A DNA stretch of 64,000 nucleotides from Lathyrus oleraceus (GCF_024323335.1 NC_066579.1:237077475-237141474), one strand, 5' to 3'. Shown: positions 35,788-47,570, counted from the stretch's first letter. Program-made: numbers and translations. Notes: generated by a model from the letters alone, not told the origin.

Positions 35788-36080
35788 ATCAACTTCAAAC
35801 TGAGAGGATGATGACGTTGAGCCTTCATCTTCTCATGGTGGAAGATGATTAAATATAGAGAGAGACCCTAATTTTGACCACGTAGTCAGTAGATTCTGGG
35901 AATACGCAATGATTGAACAATCCTTGATGCTCTATTGGCATCCAGACCAACCTTTGATGGAACCCCAATAATACCCTGGTGATTAATTTCAACCCATATG
36001 GGTGAAATTTGTATATAATTCCTATGATCATCCGATCATGTTACTGATATTACGTAGGACTCTGACGATCCTCCGATCGT
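35788..36080 (-). other. Element B 3' UTR, end next to LTR
   Basis: Single-copy-looking sequence with no coding signal. The block containing ATGATCATCCGATCATG near 36020 recurs near 36270 and 36840, so the repeats of the next region begin here. Confidence 0.6.
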
Positions 36081-37345
36081 TGTTTGATAAAACCTTGGTA
36101 GAACCCCTGATAGAACTCCTAACAAAATCCCTGGCGAAATTCCTGGTGAAACCCCTGATACAACTTTTGATGGGACTCATGACGATGAGATCCTAATAAA
36201 ATCCTTTGACAAATCCCTTGGATTAATCCCTTTTGATCAGTTTCAACCTCACCGTGTGAAACTTGCACACGATTCCTATGATCATCGAATCATGTTGTTG
36301 AAATCTGGTTGGACTTTAGTGATACCTTGATTACTCTGGATGAAACCCACTTCGATAAAATTCTGGTAGAACCCCTTGATGAGAATCTGGTGGAATCCCT
36401 TGATGAAAATCTGGTGAAACCCCTTTAATAATAGTCTGATAGAACCCCTTGATAATAACCTTTGTTGAACCTTTTTGGTGAAACCCTGTGGATAATATTT
36501 TGATCAAAACCCTTTGATATAAACCCTTTGATAAAACACCAGATGGAATCCCTAGATGAAACCCTTTATAAAACCCTTTTGATGAAATCCCTTGATGAAA
36601 CCCTTTGGTAGAAATCTGGTAAAACCCCTTGATAGAACCCCTTGATGAAACTCCTGATAGAATCCTTTGATGAAACCCCTGATAAAATCCTTAGTGAAAC
36701 CCACAATGTAAACCTGGTGGAATCCTGGTGGAACCCTTTTATAAAACCATGATGAAACCCTTAATACCTTTGATGAAACCTATTAATGAAACCCTTTTTT
36801 ATCAATCTTAACCCTTCTAGGTGAATTTTTCATATGATTCCCATGATCATCCGATCATTTTACGGGAATCGGGTAGTACCCTACTGATACCCCGATCACT
36901 CTGGATGAAACCCCTTGGTAAAATTCTGGAAGAACCCCTTGATGGAATCTTTCGATGACATTCCTGATAAACCCTTTTTGATAAAATCCCTTGATAAAAT
37001 TCTAGTGGAACGCTTTGATAGAAAATTCCGGTGAAACCCTTTGATAAATATATGATGAAACCCCTTGATAGTAATATTTTGCTGAAACTTCTTGGTAAAA
37101 CCCCCGGTGAACCCTTGGTGGATCATTGTTCTGATGAAAAACCCTTGATTAAACCCCTTTGATAAGATTCCTTTGATAAAATTCCTTGGTAAAATCCCAT
37201 TGATGAAAATCCTTTATACTTTTGATGAAACCCCTAATGGAACTCCTAGTAAAAACTCTTTGATGAAACCATTGGTGAAACCCCTTGAAAAACCCCGGTG
37301 TAACCATTTGATAAAACTCTGGTGCATTTGATGGAACATATCCCT
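36080..37345 (-). repeat. Degenerate short tandem repeats, B 3' UTR block 1
   Basis: The + strand is built of 14-20 bp words such as CCCTTTGATGAAA, CCCTTGATAGAA and CTGGTGGAATCC repeated with changes over about 1.25 kb. A longer period, marked by the ATGATC...GATCAT block at about 36020, 36270 and 36840, overlies the short one. There is no coding frame, and the ORFs inside are repeat artefacts. Confidence 0.85.
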
Positions 37346-37619
37346 TGTATGGGATAAGTTAATAAGCTGGAGATGTAAGAGGTGAATACTCGCTCAATAG
37401 TTGATAACGGTCATTCAGGATGACCGACTACTGGGTAGATTTCTTTGACGACTCACGGTGAGTGAGTTTGTTGGGAAAGTCCTTTATTGAAAAGGATCTG
37501 TGGAGATGGTTACTTATTGGGGAAGCCCAATAAGCATTCTTGCTTGGGAATTGTATAGCTGGGGATTGAGAATTCAATCATCCTCGACATAAGAACCAAT
37601 GCTAAATAAATTAACATTG

Positions 37620-37885
37620 TTGTAAAACCCCGAAAGTAGTGATAGTGGTATAAGAACTAAAAGAAGTAACAACGGTAGAAGAACCATAAACTGAAATGAC
37701 AAACGGTATAAGAAACCATACAAATGAATTGATAAATAGTGCAAAAACCAAAATGACTGGGTGAAAACAATGTAAAACTCAAAGTGAGTAAATGACAACG
37801 GTGTAAGAGCCGAAGTGACTGAGTGGCAATAATGTAAGAACCAAAGTGAACAGTGGTGTAAGAACCAAAGTGACAATGGTAATAG
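37620..37885 (-). repeat. Tandem repeats of about 35 bp, B 3' UTR block 2
   Basis: Units with GTGTAAGAACCAAAGTGAC and diverged forms repeat about seven times. The unit is unlike block 1. Confidence 0.75.
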
Positions 37886-38450
37886 AACTTTTATTGAGGA
37901 GTTCTCTCAGAAGACGTGAATAAAAGGAGATTGACAAAAGAACTCGATGTCCCTAATGGGGAAGACTGGTGTCATGTAAGATGACTGTCTACTAGGGAAT
38001 ATACTTCCAGGCAAGGTTTCCTAAGGAGCGCGAGTGTTGGAGAAAGCCCTAAGAAATCCCTGCAAGGATCTGGTAAAGGAATTGTACACCATTAGGGCAT
38101 ACTGGGGACAATGCTGCTAAGTATTTTCAGCTTGGAGAATGAGTTCCAAGGATACTTGCGGGGGAATTGTCCTTAAGACTAACCCACTGGATGTACAATG
38201 AAAAAAGAGCTCGGGAGAAGCTTGGATAGAGATTTATCATCGATTTAGTTGGGGATTGATCCAGACTCTCACGACGAGTCCTAAGTCTCAACCTGTGTTA
38301 TGTATCTATGTTATGTATACATGTTATGCTATGTCATTTATGCATGTTTAATGTTTGTATGGTATAATGATCCACATTAATGGATATGCTACGTGTGATA
38401 TGATGTATTAATGCAATGATTGATGCACATGATGTATTAGTCTCAGGCTG
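37886..38450 (-). other. B 3' UTR spacer
   Basis: No repeat of clear period and no coding signal. A run of ATGTTATG-like words lies near 38300-38350. Confidence 0.5.
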
Positions 38451-38640
38451 CACCGCTGAAGATTGGGCCATTTTTAGGTATTGAGTGCCAAGCAAGGTTG
38501 GGCTTTTGGGAGATGCCAATCAAAGTTGGGCTTTTTTAGGATGAATGTCAAATGAGGTTGGTTTTTTAGGATATAGGTGCCAAGTAAGATTAGGCTTTTG
38601 TGTGGTGCCAAGTAAGATTGGGCATGCGTAGATGTTAGAT
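38451..38640 (-). repeat. Tandem repeats of about 35-40 bp, B 3' UTR block 3
   Basis: Four to five diverged units contain GCCAAGTAAGATTGGGCTTTT or a close form. This is a third unrelated unit within the same 3' UTR. Confidence 0.75.
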
Positions 38641-40195
38641 TCATGATATGGGAATGTGCTATATAAATGAGATGATATGAATGGTTTGACGCTAGAGCGT
38701 AGCGACATGATTAATGTATGACAATGATTTGAATGTTTCCACAAGTGCCCCTGTGGTGGGTCGTGGACTGTTAGGGATTAAAGAGGTTGTTTGTGTAACC
38801 AAGTTATTTTGTCAAAAGGTGGTAGGGTGTTACGCTAGCATGGCTTCCCGATATTCGTTATGAACTTGATGACTGATGATGTATGAAAGAGCTTGTACAT
38901 GCATCTTGAAAGTATTGAGAGGGATTGTCCCTGTAGTATCCCATAGTTGCCCCTGTCTGTTAGGTCTTTGAAGAAATTCATGTCAATACGAATTTGAAGT
39001 GACTTAGCCATACCATGCACTTAAGACATCATGCCGTATTTTAAGACTTGGAGAGATCCGTCCTTGACTAATCGACCCTTAGAATGATATTGCCCCAGAT
39101 GAATTGTTCTTTTGAAGTGGTCTCTTTTGATCAAGCCTTACGGCGGTCTGTCCCAGTTTGATAAAGGGGTATTTCCTAAAAAGGAACTTGGATCCTATCA
39201 TGATGTAGTATGACTTTGATATGGATTTCCCCGGTATATGAATCCTAAAAAGTATGTCTCTGATTATTAGGGTCTAGAGGAGTATTATGAGAAGGAACTT
39301 GGATCCTACAATGCTGCGATGTGACCTTTGTATGAATTGCCCCAGTATTTGAATCTTTGAAAAATATGCCCCGAATTAGATGACTTTTTGGAGTGACCGA
39401 CCTCACTATGCCCTTGAGTTGGTATGCCCCAGTATGAGAGTCTTGAAAGGTATGTCCATGATCATGAGGGTCATGGATGTTATTTGACATAGGTGTATCA
39501 AATATTGAAAGGTTTCTCCTCTAATCAATAGGATCTTCAGATGATGTACCCCTATGATTATAAGGATTTTCCCTCTAACTGGAAGGATCCTTAGGTGACT
39601 TGACCCTAGTCCATAATGTCTCGAAGTGGTGTGCCCCTGATCAGACCATTGTTGATATTTCCTTGGTGCTAAGTATTGATTTGTGAGAAAAATGTTCTTT
39701 TTGAAAAGTAATTATAACATCATGCTCATGCACGTTTTTGAAATTGAAAATTATTAGGGAAAACGAACATGGTGTATACATATGATATATGACCATGAGG
39801 TTGGCATAAAGGAAGATATGATAGAACAAGATGGTTAATAACAAACAGTCAGAGTTAGTTTAACAACGATTTTTCCGAGTATGCTTTCATAGTGAACCTA
39901 GTTTCAATTAGGACTTTTAAATGTTATAATGTGGCATGGTTCACGGTTTATGAAACAAAAGATATAAGGCTCAAATTTTAATTTTATCCCACCCCTTCTC
40001 TTTGATGATCTTCATTCCTAAATCCAATTAATTCAACAAATGCATTTAGTCTGCAAGAGAATTTTGATAGATAATGATGGAAGTAGATGTAATGATTCAA
40101 GTACTGATGAGACTCTTGAGGTGGCAGTCACTTACTTTCACTTACAAGCTTGTTTCCATTTTTTATTTTTTTATTTTTAATCCCTATTTTTACAC
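38641..40195 (-). repeat. B 3' UTR, diffuse repeats and spacer
   Basis: Between about 39050 and 39650, blocks containing GGAACTTGGATCCTA and TGCCCCAGTATNNGAATC recur every 60-110 bp. The flanks (38641-39040 and 39660-40195) show no recognisable gene. Confidence 0.6.
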
Positions 40196-40355
40196 GGACC
40201 AATTCTTTTGAATTGTGGTCCATCGGGATGTCCCTTTTGCCTAAGTCAACTCTGTTTTAGTTTTTGACTTAGCGGGCTTTTTTTTTAAAACACGATGCCC
40301 TAACTTTTGCCTAAGTAAAAAAATTCTGGTTGTTTCCCTTTTTTTTTTTACTTAG
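40196..40355 (-). other. Post-pol-type hairpin array of element B (three stems)
   Basis: Arms on the + strand: GGACC 40196-40200 with GGTCC 40217-40221, enclosing AATTC/GAATT around TTTT; CTAAGTCAA 40241-40249 with TTGACTTAG 40264-40272 (9 bp); and CTAAGT 40311-40316 with ACTTAG 40350-40355, extendable through A/T runs. The second and third are followed in element sense by AGGCAAAA, as in A, D and E. The array is kept although B has lost all of pol. Confidence 0.75.
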
Positions 40356-41026
40356 CGAGCTCTTTTTGGAATAATTCATGTGTTCTTTTTTTCTTTGATA
40401 TTTCAAAAGTTGTGATTGCCTTGTTAGCTATTGTGAGCTTTGTCCTCATTGCTGCCTCAATGTTGAATGGTGTAAGGAAGATGTTGCTTGAACCTCTTAC
40501 TGATGTGATTATGGAATGGTTCTCTTGAGACTAGAATGCATCATTGACTCAATTGAAACTACCCTGCCCCTGGTTAATATTAAGGGTTTTTATGAATAGA
40601 GAAAGAAACACCGACTTCTATCTCGAGGGGGGTGACTACGGATTATCTCCTTATTTCTCTAGTGTTTAGGAAGTGAAATAATGCCTTACATCATCAACCA
40701 GGTCTTACTATTAAAAGCATAATCGGAAAATTCAATTATTTATTACATCATTCTCCTCTTAAGTTTGTTAATGGTTGAAAAGTGGAATGGAACAACCTTG
40801 ATATTTTTTGATGGAATAAGACAGAGTGAAAGCGAATGGATCAATCCAAAAAACGTGCATGCTCATTTTATTAAAATTACTTTTCAAAGAGTACAAATTT
40901 TAAATACAAACAACCCTTAGCAAAAAAGAGATTACAACTAGAAATGATAAAAGTCTATTGATCTTAGGGACAAGCTTCATTGTTGATCCAACCGGATTTA
41001 GGCAACACCTCTTGAAGTTCTCCCAC

Positions 41027-41335
41027 TTATAAAGATAAGGGGTGACTGTTTAACAATGGGACTCCTTTTTTGGAAGTCAATTGCTTATTGTTGATCAAGT
41101 CTTGGACTATGTGCTCACATTGGGTATTCTCGTTATAACTTGTAGGATATGGACGAGGAGGAAGATCATTCGGTTGTAGTTCCACTAGGGCACCTCTGAT
41201 TAAGTCATGAGACGTTAGTATAGGATCCAATTTCCTTTCAAGCTTCCTTTGTTGTGATTAATGAGGCGCATAGGGCTGTTGCTGAAGAAGATATTGTTGC
41301 AGACCTTGTTACGGTGACATCATCCAGGTTCGTTG
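41027..41335 (-). pseudogene. gag: Element B gag remnant
   Basis: The minus strand has a glutamine-rich stretch, then KLERKLDPI..., a PPRPYPTSYNENTQCE segment and directly HIVQDLINNK. In other Gags here the CCHC knuckle and following residues lie between the first Cys-Glu and VQDL, so about 15 residues, including the rest of the knuckle, are deleted. No longer Gag frame is present upstream. B therefore makes no useful Gag. Confidence 0.65.
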
Positions 41336-42421
41336 TATTTAAAGCATTGGATAGGCCGATGGCTTGCAAGGAAAAGGGTTACCTTCTCTCTTAAATGGTA
41401 CTTTCTCTTCTTGAGACATGTGGCAAGTTCATTTGCGAGCATCGGGAGACTTGCTAGCTGGATAGGGGAGAAAGCGGAAAGGATATGCAAATGTATATGT
41501 ATGTATGCAAATGCACGAAAATGCATGGGTATGCAAAAATATCTTTTTTATTTTTTACTTTGAAGGTATGCTAAAAGGTTTTCTTTCAGATGCAATGGAA
41601 GTGTCACATTAGGATAATGACAGATAGGAGAACCCACACAGGTTTAGGGATTATGATGGATATAGAACCCACATATGGGTTTAAGGATAATGTCGAATAT
41701 AAGGACACCTTGTTTAAGAAGGTTCCTTATAGATAGGGGGTAATAATTGGCATGGTAAACCCAAACGATTTTGAGATATGTAAGATAATATGCAAGCATG
41801 ACCTAGTTAAGGGTAGATTCCTTATGATATGTCAGATCTAGGCTTAGACTACCCAATCCCCTCACTTGTAGGATATAAAGTTTTTTGTAGGATGATAGCC
41901 CTAGAGTCATGGATTATACCTTTGTTTTACCATGAGAAGGAGCAAGCCTTCCTACGATAATCCTTCGGGATAAGTCTCGTCTAGGAGGGATATAGTAACA
42001 ACCCTTGCAGGTTGAATACATAAGGTCACCCTAAGTTAAGAGGGTTCTAGAAGAGGTCCCCAGAGTCATGGATCGAATTCAAAGTTTTATCACGAAGAAG
42101 TGCTGACCTTCTCATGACAACCCTTTTGAATTGATCTATTCTGGGCGGAATCGTCATCAAAGACCCTACGGGATGAAAACCCCGGTGGCCGAGATAGGAC
42201 GACCCCTTACTTAAGCTTATATTTTTCTCAAGCCTGGGTTTTGGCTTCACACCTTTGAAAATCCCAATCAACATGATATGACAGGCATAATAATATAATA
42301 AAGAATAAAGTCAATAAATAAATAAATAAACCTAAATAAAGGAAAGCAAGTACACATAGAAACAAGCATAACCCTAAAACCCAAGGTTAGGATGGACTCT
42401 CTTTAGGGAAAGTATAAGAAA
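41336..42421 (-). other. Element B 5' leader
   Basis: Untranslated. The end next to the primer site resembles the A leader. No coding frame recognised, although a short lysine-rich frame at 41320-41526 could be a trace of the Gag N-terminus. Confidence 0.6.
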
Positions 42422-42439
42422 TCCCCAGCAGAGTCGCCA
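42422..42439 (-). other. Primer-binding site, tRNA-Arg type (B)
   Basis: The minus strand reads TGGCGACTCTGCTGGGGA, two bases from the 5' LTR end. Perfectly kept. Confidence 0.92.
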
Positions 42440-43465
42440 GCTGTCGCGGCTGGAAAAATGGCAGAGTCGCCACCATCCTTTATTCGTTCCTAAGGAACAG
42501 GGAAATAATGATAAAACCTAATGGTTAAGAGTAAGAGACTAGGTTCGGGAGTCAGTTAAGTAAGGGGAAGGTGTTAGGCACCCCTTACCTCCATTATACT
42601 CAATGGGATCCTCCTACGATTTTAGGGCTAGTGTGTGTTTCTAAAGTGTTTGCTTTAATATTTATTAATTATTTATTATTTATTTATTTACATACGGTAT
42701 TACTTTTAAATGGACGAGAGACCCAAAAATATTTTTCATAATTGTACTCGCTAGAGTTTACAACTTTATGCCTACGTACCTTCGCATTAGGCGAGGGATC
42801 AGAGTACCGTATTTCTTCTTGGAAATGTTGTTTGGTTGGTTGTTTTTATCCCTTGAAAATTCTCATGCCTCGGGGACGGAGAAGTAATTGATTTTGAAAA
42901 GTGCCTCAATACACTAGGGTAGAGGTCTTACGATTTGAAGTGAGTTCAAATTGATTTTATCTCTTTTATCCCATGCAAAAATAGTATTTTAATTTATTTA
43001 AGAAAATAAGTTAGGAGTCATAATTAGGTATTAGATATAACCCTTTATCCCGATTTTATCCCCGATTTTATTCCTTGAAAATCCCAGACTTTTAGACAAT
43101 GTTTTATCCCATATTTGTATCCCTTGTTTTTATCCATTATTATCTCTTATTCAATTGTAAAAATTTAATTTGATTAAGAAGATTAAATTAAATAAGATGC
43201 AATTTAACATATCTCTTATCCTTATTTTATCCCTTAGTTAATTTACCAAGATATGATGAATATTTTAATTTTAGAACATAATCCCATGACAATATTCGAC
43301 GATTATAAAGTAACAAAATACCATATTCTCGATTATTTATCCCTAAAATCCTAAAAATATATCCCACAATTTTATCTCATATTATCCCTAAAATTATCTC
43401 ATTATTTTATCCCATAAATTTTATCCCTTGTTTTTATCCCTTGAAATTGTTATAGAATTTTATAC

Positions 43466-43750
43466 ATGTTTGTCCCTTAATGTATCGCTTGTTTTTGTCC
43501 CTTGTGTTTTTGTCCCTTGATGTATCGCTTATTTTTGTCCCTTGTGTTTTTGTCCCTTGATGTATCGCTTGTTTTTGTCCCTTGTGTTTTTGTCCCTTGT
43601 GTTTTTGTCCCTTGTGTTTTTGTCCCTTGATGTATCGCTTGTTTTTGTCCCTTGTGTTTTTGTCCCTTGATGTATCGCTTGTTTTTGTCCCTTGTGTTTT
43701 TGTCCCTTATTTTTATCCCTTATTTTTATCCCTTATTTTTATCCCTTGAA
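43466..43750 (-). repeat. 40 bp minisatellite, expanded in B 5' LTR
   Basis: Five full 40 bp units (GTCCCTTGATGTATCGCTTG plus a GTCCCTTGTG half) and two extra half units are followed by three TATTTTTATCCCT words. The 3' LTR has three full units, so length changed after or during the last transposition. Confidence 0.85.
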
Positions 43751-46012
43751 ATCCTAAGGTTTTATCTCATAACCTTAACCAAAGTGTTATATCCCTTATC
43801 TCTAATTATTTATCCCTAAAACCCTAAAAAATTATCCCTATTTATTATCCCTAAATTATCCCATAAATTTTTATCCCTTAAAACCCGGAGGTTTTATCCC
43901 ATAAAATTATCCCATATTATCCCTAATAATTTTTTTATCCCAAATTTCTATCCCATAATTATCCCAAATAATTTTATATTATTTATGATTAAAAAATGAA
44001 AAAATATCTTGTCAGGTACATAGTGCGTACAAATCGAGTCTTGCATACTGGGGTATGATTTGGTATTCCTTATAGATACAATACAAGGCTTTTCAAACTT
44101 TCATATATTTTAATAATTAGTTGAAATAATTATAAAAGCTAATGTAAGTTATATACAAATATACTTAACTCATAAAAAATGTTAAACAAAGTTTCGAAGC
44201 AATTATAATAACAAAATATGTATATTAAGGTGTGAAAAAAAGAACCAACCTATGGGGTCGAGGTATATCCCGGTGAACCAAATTATTAAGCTTTTGAACT
44301 CTCTCCCTTCTTATGTGTTTGATTCGATCTTTTCCTTCTTCCTTTTTCTTTTGTCTTTGAACTGATCTTCCCCTTTTGCGAATAGGTGCCGACAGAAATT
44401 TTATGATATGTATTTTGTGAATTATCGATCCCTTCTCTGTCTTTCCCCCCTGAATTATGGTGAGTTTTAATCCAATTTATAAGAGAATTGAAATTAAATA
44501 GTGTTAATTGTTTTGATATTCTTTCCCACTTTGAATTAGGGAAGCAATTAAATGAGTTTGAATTGGATTAAAAGAGATTCAATTTTTTTAATATTTTAGC
44601 GTATGATAAACTTGAAAATTGGGATATGAATTTTGATGGAGATTGGGATATTCAGGAAACATATTCTTAGATTTGGAAATTTGGGAATTTCACTTTAATT
44701 TTGGAATAATGATAATAACAAGCGAATTTAATAATAGTAAAAAGAACTTTTTTATAATAATGGAAACATTATATTATTGTTATTTTTATTAAAAAATATT
44801 AATTTTAACTTATCAATATGTATCAAATATATATTTGTCTTTGTCTCGTACATGAATTGTGCATGACAACAAAATCTATAAAAAAACTATTTTTTTAGCT
44901 TTAGAAACTAGTAATGTTGATTATTTCCAAAATAAAAAATAAAAAATAAAAATGTTATGGAATAATTTAAAAAGAACAAAATCACTTAATATTTTTTTTG
45001 TATATTCTTTATATTAAAAATCAATTTAAATTACTATCCTAAAATGAAATGTTAAATGAAATTGAATTATTATCCTGAAATAAAATATAAACAAAGTAAT
45101 TCCAAATTTTTTTATTTTACGATATTTTGTGATTTTAGGCATAAAATCATAATTTTAATGACAAATAATATTTTTAATTAAGTGATAAAAAATGATTTTT
45201 TTAACTTAATATTTGATGATAATAATCTAGATAATTGATGATAGTAAATCAATAATAATTAAAAGTATCAATAAAGATATTAATGATATCCTCAAAAAAT
45301 ATTTTATGAATTTTTAATTATAAATAAGAATAATAATTGATAATAATAATAGCAATGTATTTATAATAACAAAAAAGATTTTGATGTTTTTTTTAGATTT
45401 TGTTTTTATTTTGAATACTCATTAATGGAATGTGTTGGAAAGAGATAAACCGTATTTTATTTTATTTTTATATTTGGAAGGTTTGTGATCGCATCATATT
45501 TCCTAGTAATAACAAATAATAATGAATTTATTTTTTCAATAATTAACCCTAATTAATAACAATAATACTTGACTTTTTCTAATTACTGTAGTAATAACAA
45601 AAGATTTTTCTCACAAATAAAAATAAATGTTTCTTTTTGTTTCTTTTTATAATAATTGTAATAACTAATATAATAAATAACTACAATTTAAATTAAAAAT
45701 AATGATGATAAATACAAAAATAATTAATAATAAAAAATGAAATAATGAAAATAATGATAATAATATTTATTTTTATTCTTCTTGGACTAAAATAAATAAA
45801 ATAATACTTAAAAAATGCCTTAAGTTAAAATGAAGAAATAATTTTAAAATAATTTTCTTTAGTTTTTTAATGCATAAAAATAAAAGTTATTAAAAATAAA
45901 TATTAATGTAAAAGGAAAATTAATTAAAATAATAAATAAAAAAAGATATAAATTTTATGGAAAAAGAGAAATAAAACGTAAAAAGAAAAAGACATGCAAA
46001 AATTAGAAAGAT

Positions 46013-46078
46013 GAGACTTGAACTCATGACCTTTCATAATCACACCTCCTTACACATGTTCTCTTACCAATTATGCCA
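46013..46078 (-). other. tRNA-like segment with A and B boxes (B 5' LTR)
   Basis: Minus strand: A-box-like TGGCATAATTGG (46067-46078) and B-box-like GAGTTCAAGTCTC (46013-46025), about 41 bases apart. This copy keeps the GTTCAAGTC core that the 3' LTR copy has lost. Confidence 0.55.
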
Positions 46079-46146
46079 TTTCACATATTCGAAATAAATT
46101 GGAAATAGAAAGCATATGAAGGGTGGGCAAAATTTGGGGTACAACA

Positions 46147-46151
46147 GTGCT
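46147..46151 (+). repeat. Target-site duplication of element B, right copy
   Basis: GTGCT directly after the LTR end ACAACA, matching 32395-32399. Confidence 0.95.
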
Positions 46152-47240
46152 CATATGACTATCAAAGGTGGAATTCAAGGTCTCCCTTATGAGTTCCTCA
46201 TTGCTCAAGCTACTTTATATGGGAAGGCCATGAGTGAGGACGCCTTTGAGGTCATATTTGTACTTCTCATCTATGGGCTAGTGTTATTCCCCAACATCGA
46301 CAAGTTTGTGGATGTGAACGCTATTAGGATTTTCTCTACTCTTAATCTTGTTCCGACTCTGTTGGGTGACACTTACTTTTCTTTGCATATGAGGAATGCA
46401 AAGGGTGGTGGTACCATTGTGTGCTGTTTGCCTCTGCTGTACAAGTGGTTTATTTCGCACTTGCCGCAGACGGTCGCCTTCAAGGAGAACAAATGATGTC
46501 TATGGTGGTCCACGAGACTTATGTCTCTCACTAATGATGATATCTTTTGGTACAACCGTGTTTATGATGGTGTGCAGATTATCGACTCTTGTGGTGAATT
46601 CTCCAATGTGCCCCTTCTTGGTACATGTGGTGGGATTAACTACAACCCTATTTTGGCACGTCGTCAGCTTGGGTTCCCCCTAAAGGATAAACCTAATAAC
46701 ATTCTGTTAGAAGGTGTGTTCTTCCAGGAGGGTAAAGATCCCCAAGGCTTGAAGGGCAGGATGGTCCGCGCTTGGCGCAAGATCCATAGGAAGGGAAGGA
46801 AAGAGCTTGGTCCGAAGAACTGTATTGCTTTGGAACCCTATACCTCTTGGGTTAGGAGGAGAGCTTCCGAGCACCTTATGCCTTATGAGTATCCGAGACC
46901 TACACCTTTGGTTGTGGCTGGGCCTTCAACCCTCCCTGACCAAGGAGTAGAAGAGTTGAGAGACGAAGACCGTTCACGTGCCTGGATCCGTGAACGAGAG
47001 GAGTTGCTTCAGCAGATTAGAGAGAAGGATGCTTTGATAGAGTTCCTTGAGCACCAGGTTATTGATGAGCCTGATGATGTGTTAACTTCTCTTTTTCCTC
47101 AGTCTTCCAAGTTCTGGAAGAGGAAGTACGATCGACTCGCCAAAGAGAAGGAAAATATGGAGGCAGCCTATGAGAGGGAGGTGAAGAGGCTTCGTGCAGC
47201 TTATCTTCCAGTCTCTAGAGCTTTAGACGATTTCTTCTAG
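46152..47240 (+). pseudogene. Element E ORF1, 3' part
   Basis: This continues the frame of 32037-32399: MTIKGGIQGLPYEFLIAQA, FVLLIYGLVLFPNI, VPTLLGDTYFSLHMRN, GGTIVCCLPLLYKWFISHLPQ. One TGA at 46494-46496 is followed in the same frame by LMSLTNDDIFWYN, GEFSNVPLLGTCGGINYN, LARRQLGFPLKDKPNN and a Glu/Arg-rich coiled-coil-like C-terminus ending ALDDFF. Total ORF1 would be about 480 residues. D has Gln where E has the stop, so an earlier Arg or Gln codon was lost. Function unknown. Confidence 0.85.
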
Positions 47241-47570
47241 GGTTCCATAGGATGTTCATTTTCCTTCTCTCTTGTATTGTATTTGGTTACCAAGACTGTA
47301 CTTCTTTGGTGTAAAAATATTTTCCAGATATTATTGATGTGATATTTCCATATATGTCTAAATAATTAATATTTTCAATATTTGCAAATAGAACTCTCAA
47401 AATTCCACTGATAAACAAAATAAATCATATGCAGAAGCATTACATGCATCATGTGCATAAGCAGGTTTTGCTCCAGGCTTCTTGATCTATGGTCTAACTC
47501 TGTGTTCTTCATTTATTTTGAAGACAAGCTGACTCACCGGTACTACACTCGAGCCAACTCTGCAAGACTA

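Larger units (their letters stand above)
32400..46146 (-). mobile_element. Element B: complete non-autonomous Ogre-like retrotransposon, 13.7 kb
   Basis: Both LTRs, a perfect primer-binding site, a polypurine tract and an exact 5 bp target duplication are present. The internal region (35774-42441) has only a gag remnant and no protease, RT, RNase H or integrase. Transposition must therefore have used enzymes from another element. The leader and LTR ends resemble element A more than D/E. The LTRs are nearly identical outside indels, so B is the youngest insertion in the window. It may fit the large-retrotransposon-derivative class. Confidence 0.93.
42442..46146 (-). repeat. Element B 5' LTR
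   Basis: 3705 bp with TGTTGTACCCC...CCGCGACA ends. Aligned stretches with the 3' LTR show long runs of identity; for example 44811-44930 matches 34441-34560 with one inserted A. It is longer than the 3' LTR by an expanded minisatellite (43466-43750), a block of about 150 bp (44301-44449) and about 24 bp at 42482-42505. It carries the internal primer-site copy (42462-42472) and the conserved tail (42515-42835). Confidence 0.93.

Noticed and set aside
36080..37345. CRISPR-like repeat array
   Set aside because: Repeats are short, degenerate and directly adjoining with no unique spacers; the setting is a plant retrotransposon 3' UTR.
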